A stretch of 64,000 nt of DNA from assembly GCA_036245525.1 (NCBI GenBank), contig BTPG01000004.1, positions 15,276,700 to 15,340,699 on the forward strand, given 5' to 3'. The notes under the pieces were generated by a model. The model did not search any database and was not told the DNA's origin. It saw only the letters and a list, made by a program, of their open reading frames with translations. Position 1 is the stretch's first letter; each line of letters starts with the position of its first letter. The position numbers and the translations under genes were made by a program. Shown piece by piece: positions 58,391 to 64,000 of the stretch. Source of the stretch: Semisulcospira habei. Its lineage: Eukaryota; Mollusca; Gastropoda; Semisulcospiridae.

Positions 58391-59459
58391 TCTAGTGCCC
58401 CAGGTAAATGTCGTTGTTTCACAATCCATGTGACTATGCACACGTAACAAAGGTTGTCTAGTGTCCCTGGTAAATGTCGTTGTTTCACAATCCATGTGAC
58501 TATGCACACGTAACAAAGGTTTCTAGTGCCCCTGGTAAATGTTGTTGTTTCACAATCCTTGTGACTATGCACACGTAACAAAGGTTTTCTTGTGGCCCTA
58601 GTAAATGTCGTTGTTTCACAACCCATGTGACTATGCACACGTAACAAAGGTTTTCTAGTGGCCCTGGTAAATGTCGTTGTTTCACAATCCATGTGACTAT
58701 GCACACGTAACAAAGGTTTTCTAGTACCCCTGGTAAATGTCGTTGTTTCACAATCCATGTGTCTATGCACACGTAACAATGGTTTTCTAGTGGCCCTGGG
58801 AAATGTGGTTGTTTCACAATCCTTGTGACTATGCACACGTAACAAAGGTTTTCTAGTGGCCCCGGTAAATGTTGTTGTTTCACAATTTATGTGACTATGC
58901 ACACGTAACAAAGTTTTCTAGTGGCCCTGGTAAATGTCGTTGTTTCACAATCCATGTCACTACGCACACGTATCAAAGGTTTTTTTAGTGCCCCTGGTAA
59001 ATGTCGTTGTTTCACAATCAATGTGACTATGCACACGTAACAAATGTTGTCTAGTGCCCCTGGTAAATGTCGTTGTTTCACAATCCATGTGACTATGCAC
59101 ACGTAACAAAGGTTTCTAGTGCCCCTGGTAAATGTCTTTGTTTCACAATCCATGTGACTATGCACACGTAACAAAGGTTTTCTAGTGCCCCTGGTAAATG
59201 TCGTTGTTTCACAATCCATGTGACTATGCACACGTAACAAAGGTTGTCTAGTGCCCCTGGTAAATGTCGTTGTTTCACAATACATGTGATTATGCACATG
59301 TAACAAAGGTTTTCTAGTGGCCCTGGTAAATGTCTTTGTTTCACAATCCATGTGACTATGCACACGTAACAAAGGTTTTCTAGTGCCCTTGGTAAATGTC
59401 ATTGTTTTACAATTTATGTGACTATGCACACGTAACAAAGGTTTTCTAGTGCCCCTGGT

Positions 59460-59604
59460 AAATGTCGTTGTTTCACGTAACAAAGGTTTTATAGTGCCCC
59501 TGGTAAATGTTGTTTGTTCACGTAACAAAGGTTTTCTAGTGCCCCTGATAAATGTCTTTGTTTCACGTAACAAAAGTTTTCTAGTGCCCCTGGTAAATGT
59601 CGTT
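59460..59604. repeat. Shortened monomers at the array edge
   Basis: The last three units lack about 21 bp between 'tttcac' and 'acgtaacaaa' (the 'aatccatgtgactatgcac' part), leaving ~45-bp monomers. Confidence 0.75.
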
Positions 59605-59789
59605 GGAACTCTACTACGCACAAAGGAGAACTGAGGAGAGCAGAGAAGTCTTTCATTACTTACATTTAGACTACAAAACCTGTTAGCTTCTTTGCTCAGC
59701 ACTATTATAAAACACACTGGGAACACTGATTTGAATACAAAGCATGTATTGCCAACTATTGATCCTCTATTGTCAGGAACAGGTCGACT

Positions 59790-59790
<1 letters not shown>

Positions 59791-59872
<82 letters not shown>
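59791..59872. repeat. (GCAC)n followed by (AC)n microsatellite
   Basis: About nine CACG units (59791-59829) followed by about 20 CA units. Confidence 0.93.
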
Positions 59873-59874
<2 letters not shown>

Positions 59875-60364
59875 TTTGTTTAATAACGACCACGTTCGAC
59901 GCGCCCGAAGTTCAAGGTGTGCAGCAATCGACAACGAAACATAATGTGAAGGTGCCCGTGTGAATATGTCGCTCTGCCTTCAAAAGACCATCCATATTTG
60001 AGTTCGACTCATCCGAGTTCTGTTGGATTTAACAGAGCCGTGTTCACGTAAAAATTAGGCACAGAAAGAGCAGCCTTGATCAGGAGGAAAATAAAATGGT
60101 TCGACTTATCTGAGTTTGTAAAACTGACGAAAACCGCGTTTAATTTTATCGGCCGAAATTTTATTAACTCAAACTGGACCGTTTAAGAAATACAGTGTAA
60201 TATGATTCTTAGAAGAGAAGCTTTCAAGGACAGGGAGAAAAATGGTTTGACTTAAACGTTTTTCTGTGACAGCCGCGTTTAAAACTGCATTTTAGAAAAA
60301 AAGTGCGACTTTTCCAACTTTTGAGCGGAGAAACACGTTCCTCTTAGCTTATCCCAAGTTCGGC
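59873..60364. other. Intergenic DNA
   Basis: Nothing recognised. Confidence 0.4.
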
Positions 60365-60579
60365 TTAACCGATTCAGCCCTCACGCACTAAAACAGGAGA
60401 TGGGTCGACCATGATAATTCATGGGTAGTGCCAGATTATCTTGGCGCCTGTCGGAGCCAAGCTAATCTGGCACTGCCCTTGAATTATCATGTTGGATTCA
60501 TCTCCTGCAACTGGTCCATAGTCATTGGGTGACGCCTCCAAAATTGGGGAAATTCGGCCGTCTGGCTGAATGAGGTAAA
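60365..60579. mobile_element. TTAA MITE copy 4
   Basis: TTAA at 60365-60368 is followed by 'ccgattcagccctcacgcac'; the right end 'ggctgaatgaggtaa' is inverted to it. Central arms 'tagtgccagattatcttggc' and 'gccaagctaatctggcac' form a hairpin. This is the most complete copy. Confidence 0.7.
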
Positions 60580-60655
60580 TCAGTTGGAGTTATCTGTTGT
60601 AAAATTAGTCATAAAAACTTACCCGTGCTTGACTTAGGCGTATGGGACTGTACTT

Positions 60656-60656
60656 C

Positions 60657-60693
<37 letters not shown>
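60656..60693. repeat. (ATT)n microsatellite
   Basis: About 12 ATT units just upstream of the nuclease-domain gene. Confidence 0.93.
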
Positions 60694-60696
<3 letters not shown>

Positions 60697-60783
60697 CTCA
60701 GTATGGTACATTGTTACACTAGTTACACCCACACAGCGAAAAACCTCGAGTCTAATCTCTGTCCCGACAGTCACTGGCCCACA

Positions 60784-62027
60784 ATGTCGTATACACCACA
60801 AGAACCAACCAATCGTCGGTCGTCTCAGGTTGGCGGCCAAGGCAGTGCTCCGTCACAGTCTCAGGGCTCAGCACAAGGCCCTAGTCCATATGAAAGGCCT
60901 CGGAGGTCTTCACAACAACAGACAACAGGTGAATGTACCGGACAACGAGAAACACAACGTACCAGTACCAGACAGCAAAAAACACAAGGTACCAGTACCA
61001 GACAGCAAGAAACACAAGGTACCAGTACCAGACAGCAAGAAACACAAGGTACCAGTACCAGACAGCAAGCACAAGGTACCAGTACCGCACAACAAGTACA
61101 AGGTAACAGTACCAGACAAGTACAAGATACCGCTGGAAAAGAACAGGCTACCAGTACCAGACAGGAAGTACTAGGCACCAGTACCGGACAACAAGTACAA
61201 AGTACCGACATCAGACAACAACGAGCACAATATGCCAGTACCAGACAACAAGCACTAGTAGCGGCGGCCGAAGCCTCCTGGCGTCAGTCTGTACGTCACT
61301 GGTATCCCAACCTTCACGGCCAAACCTACCTCCTGCCTCCGATTCACGCCAACCAAGTGTCATACGACGTGCAGTCTGTGGCCGGTCAGTCGGTTCTAGT
61401 TCCACAGGAGGCACCAGATCAGCCCGGCCAGGCGCCCGCTTACTTCCCTCCCACCGGTCCACCCCCTCATCCCCCTGACCCACCTCTAGCAGCAGGAATC
61501 TGGCCTTACTACCAGGTAGTCCCACCTGGCCCGCTACCTGTAGTGCAGGACAGCGACACTAGAGACGATCAAGCGATACAGCGGGTTCGTAACTACATCC
61601 GGGATCTGGCGGAAAAGGAGCAAGAGGTGATGCTGGTGTTGTTTCAGCTAGAGTTCAGGAAATACCTCGACAAGCAAGTCGATCCGATCACCGCCGCAGC
61701 CATCTGCCTGCTGCCACGACCCGCCACACTTAGCAGGAAATTTACAGACGGGGACTTTGCCGTGCTGATGATCAATTCCCGGTACGGCCTGATAGTGGGA
61801 GAAATGAAATCAGTGGGAGCTGACCTCTGCAAGACCCCGGACTTAGACAAGGCGGTGGTGAAAGCAGTAAAGAAAGCTATCAAACAGTTGAACAAGGAGG
61901 AGGGTTTGCTGAGACATCTGGTGTTGGACATGGCGCGCATCAACATCACCAAGATATTGATGTTGCCCAACATAACGACCACACAGCTGTTACACGCTCT
62001 GAGTACCAATCCTCAGGTTGAAAAGGT

Positions 62028-62120
<93 letters not shown>

Positions 62121-62922
62121 CGTGTGTGTGTAAGTGCGTTGATGTTACTTTGATCTAGTCGTTAGGAACGGCCATAAAGAGGTGTTAATCGTTAATTATA
62201 TCTCTCACTCTGTGAGTTCTCGCGTGCGTGCGTGTTGATGGTGTCTTTTTTTCAGAGTTTAATTTATCGTTATCCCCTGCAGCCACTGCGGTCGAACCTG
62301 CCTGTCCCGGATTGGCCTCCGCAGCCACGAGCAGGCCTGCAGACGTCGTGGGCAACCCTTATAAAATCTTTGTTCGCGAAGTCAAGCCAAAAATTTATCG
62401 TTAACATTACTTTATTTCCAATAGACAATGGTTAATATACTTGTTTATTAAGTTCTTGTTTGCTTTCGATAAACATCAGAGACAGATTGTATGACAGGTT
62501 TTCATAAACAAAAATATGTTTCTTTCATGAATAAAGTTTCATTGCCATCAACATCATCATCATCGTCATTATTGACAGATCCATCCGTTGGAGTGTAGAC
62601 TGTTTTACTGCCACTCCCCCAACACTGCTAACTGTCGATGGTGGATGGTAGTATAAACGGTCCTACACATTTATCGTATCAATGTTGCTTTCAGGCTTGT
62701 TTTGAAAGCACATTCCAGTCACCTAGACAAGTCTGTGTGCGTGTGTGTGTTGCAGTCACTGTGCCGGTGTGTCGGGGTGGCTACAGGTCCCGCTGCCGCT
62801 GTAGAGCGATGTCTTTGTTCCGACAGTATGGCGGCGAGCAGTGTCTGGTGGCGGAGAGCCGTCACTGACAACGGCCTCGACCCCAGCATGACACCAGACC
62901 TGTACGAGGGATTAGTGGCCAG
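60784..62922 (+). CDS. PD-(D/E)XK (NERD-like) nuclease-domain protein, first two exons; gene continues beyond the window
   Basis: Exon 1 (60784-62025, 414 codons) starts at the ATG of 'MSYTPQEPTNRRSS' and ends at AAG|GTAACT. The probable exon 2 (62756-62922) follows 'tgttgcag' and ends at CAG|GTGGGT. Phases agree (0, then 2). Residues 1-165 are disordered, with ~10-residue Q/T-rich repeats; residues about 225-255 are Pro-rich. Residues about 315-370 carry 'DGDFAVLMINSRYGLIVGEMK', read as Asp324 and Glu340-x-Lys342 of a PD-(D/E)XK site, followed by the helix 'KAVKKAIKQLNKEEG', typical of NERD-like domains. Exon 2 ends 'GLDPSMTPDLYEGLVAR'. In related invertebrate proteins, as I recall, a P-loop helicase-like domain follows; that part would lie outside this window. 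Substrate and role are unknown. The upstream ORF extension to 60625 runs through an (ATT)n repeat and is not likely coding. Confidence 0.66.
60950..61260 (+). repeat. ~30-bp in-frame coding repeat of the nuclease-domain gene
   Basis: Tandem 'caaggtaccagtaccagaca' + 'gcaagaaaca' units encode 'GTSTRQQETQ'-like decapeptides. Five units are near identical and later ones diverged. Confidence 0.85.
62031..62115. repeat. (TC)n microsatellite at the start of intron 1
   Basis: About 42 TC units begin five bases after the exon 1 donor GT, then GT-rich sequence. Confidence 0.93.
62273..62391 (+). mobile_element. 119-bp LINE 3' tail (same family as 449-3708) in intron 1
   Basis: It corresponds to the terminal knuckle and 3' end of the first LINE ('cccctgcagccactgcggtc' to 'gttcgcgaagtcaagccaa'). 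The 12-bp AATTTATCGTTA flanks it at 62261-62272 and 62392-62403. The insertion is in the same orientation as the host gene and adds an in-frame-looking Cys/His segment, but without splice sites that would include it. Confidence 0.9.
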
Positions 62923-64000
62923 GTGGGTTTTGGTCAGACGCTCAGCTTCTTGATTGCTTTCAAACAACGACATCAGGAGATCGTTGCTTAGTTGGTCACT
63001 TCTGAATGCGGGTGGTAGTAGCACTGGGTAGGATCACCCGTGACACCAGTAGCAAGATTTGGCTCAGTTATTGCCCTGTATTTTTTTTTTTTTAACGGCT
63101 GCCTGTGCATTCCTGTGGCTGTGCGGGCGATGCAGCGCACGATGGGGTGAGATGGCACGTGGGACCGCTGAAGACTAGAGAGACCGTTTGACTCCACGTA
63201 GGGCTCCCGTCGTTAAGAAACCCGTGTTTTCCACCCGAAAGTCGAGTCAAACGGACTATCTAGTCTACATCGGTCTCACTTTCGATCTGAAGATTCCCAG
63301 GACGTGTTGTTTTCAAGCAGTTTATTACGCGTCGTAAAATAAATCTTCAATCTGTAACGCACGCAGACTTGCCCACAGTCGTACGCACAGACTCTCACGC
63401 AACAGACGCATACACCGCCACTGACTCAGACGGGCGCATTCATGCGGTAAAACACAACACACGGGCTCCCTTTCTAAAGTAACCTTTATACACTATAAAT
63501 GAAAAGACACGCTTAAAGACTATCAATTATATACAATGTTCTACTATAACACCACACACGTATCACAGTATCTTTGCCAGGCTAGGTCTTAGTCTCACAT
63601 TGCCTCCAACCTGTTTGATGTTGTTGTCTGGTTACGTTGGTCCTTCTCACGTCTAGGCGTGAAAGTCCTTCGTCGTACGCGTATTGCCGTCCTGTCTCTT
63701 TGGGCACGGACGTCCTCGTTCTCGTACGGTACACTCAGTTCTCGCTTGGACTTGGGTGTCTTGGTTCCCAGTCAAAAGACTCACTCTCAGAAGAGCTGGA
63801 GGGATGACCTCACGTAGGTCCCACCTGCGACTCGACGTCTCGGCGTCCGTCGTTTCCACTCTTGTTACAAGAACTCTGAATAAACAATAAAAGTCCCAAC
63901 GTAACACTTGCTAAACACACAACATATTGGATCAATGAGAAACGTCACGTAACCTGGCTGATACAAATAATTCACACGTTCATTCACACACACACACACA
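62923..64000. other. Probable intron 2 of the nuclease-domain gene, to the window edge
   Basis: No further exon with good splice sites was found. T-run at 63080-63093. An (AC)n repeat starts at about 63986 and runs off the end. Confidence 0.4.

Larger units (their letters stand above)
52277..59604. repeat. 66-bp satellite array, about 111 copies, 7.3 kb
   Basis: The unit is 'acaatccatgtgactatgca' + 'cacgtaacaaaggttttcta' + 'gtgcccctggtaaatgtcgt' + 'tgtttc'. Variation is concentrated in the A/T-rich part after 'acaaa', in 'gtgcccct/gtggccct/gtacccct' and in single-base changes. Sixty-six is a multiple of three, so many overlapping minus-strand frames of a 22-residue repeat appear (up to 328 codons). 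Length changes break them every few hundred bases and neighbouring frames are equally open. I regard the array as non-coding. Confidence 0.95.

Noticed and set aside
52277..59604. Long minus-strand frames of a 22-residue repeat (up to 328 codons) as a secreted or repeat-protein gene
   Set aside because: They arise from a 66-bp period without stops. Several frames are open at once and indels break each one; there are no splice sites or start context.
52277..59604. CRISPR array
   Set aside because: Repeats are contiguous without unique spacers, and the window is eukaryotic.
60625..60783. N-terminal extension of the nuclease gene through a poly-Ile stretch
   Set aside because: It translates an (ATT)n microsatellite. 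The ATG at 60784 gives a sensible start.

Overview
This is animal nuclear DNA, most likely from a mollusc and probably a marine gastropod. It has spliced genes with GT-AG and GC-AG introns, several clades of non-LTR retrotransposon, a DIRS-type retrotransposon, tRNA-derived SINEs, long microsatellites and very large minisatellites. Some dispersed repeats end in a 'gacgttaagca + (caat)n' motif that I associate with molluscan repeats. There is no operon structure and nothing prokaryotic. The species assignment is inference.

Layout. 1-3.7 kb: a nearly complete APE-type LINE (endonuclease, reverse transcriptase, C-terminal zinc knuckle) broken once in a G5C12 run. 3.9-7.4 kb: SINE-like copies in AT-rich DNA. 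7.8-14.1 kb: a GC-rich 6.24-kb DIRS-like element with identical inverted terminal repeats, an internal complementary region and a broken tyrosine recombinase, but no recognisable reverse transcriptase. 15.6 kb: a TTAA-flanked MITE. 19.3-28.6 kb: a tandem array of ~0.9-kb units with exon-like segments, split by a 6,566-bp DNA transposon (19818-26383). That transposon has 15-bp terminal inverted repeats, a perfect 7-bp target duplication and a five-exon gene for a 1,207-residue protein with a hAT/P-like RNase H core. This is the best candidate for an undescribed system. 28.9-29.9 kb: a 5'-truncated L2/CR1-like LINE.

33.3-39.5 kb is mostly minisatellite (51, 38 and 36 bp units) and G- or C-rich low-complexity DNA. 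39.97-42.57 kb is a 2.6-kb probable solo LTR with a 5-bp target duplication and an internal 45-bp minisatellite. 43.85-44.2 kb is a 40-bp minisatellite. 45.4-50.3 kb holds two MITE copies and two 5'-truncated minus-strand LINEs, each with target duplications. 51.1-51.57 kb is a tRNA-derived SINE. 52.28-59.6 kb is a 66-bp satellite of about 111 copies with an exact 2,575-bp higher-order duplication.

60.8 kb to the right edge holds the 5' part of a probable host gene: a Q/T-rich repeat N-terminus followed by a PD-(D/E)XK (NERD-like) nuclease domain. A 119-bp LINE tail sits in its first intron. Apart from this gene and the weak exon-like segments in the 0.9-kb array, I see no convincing host gene. 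Most of the window is transposable-element or tandem-repeat DNA.
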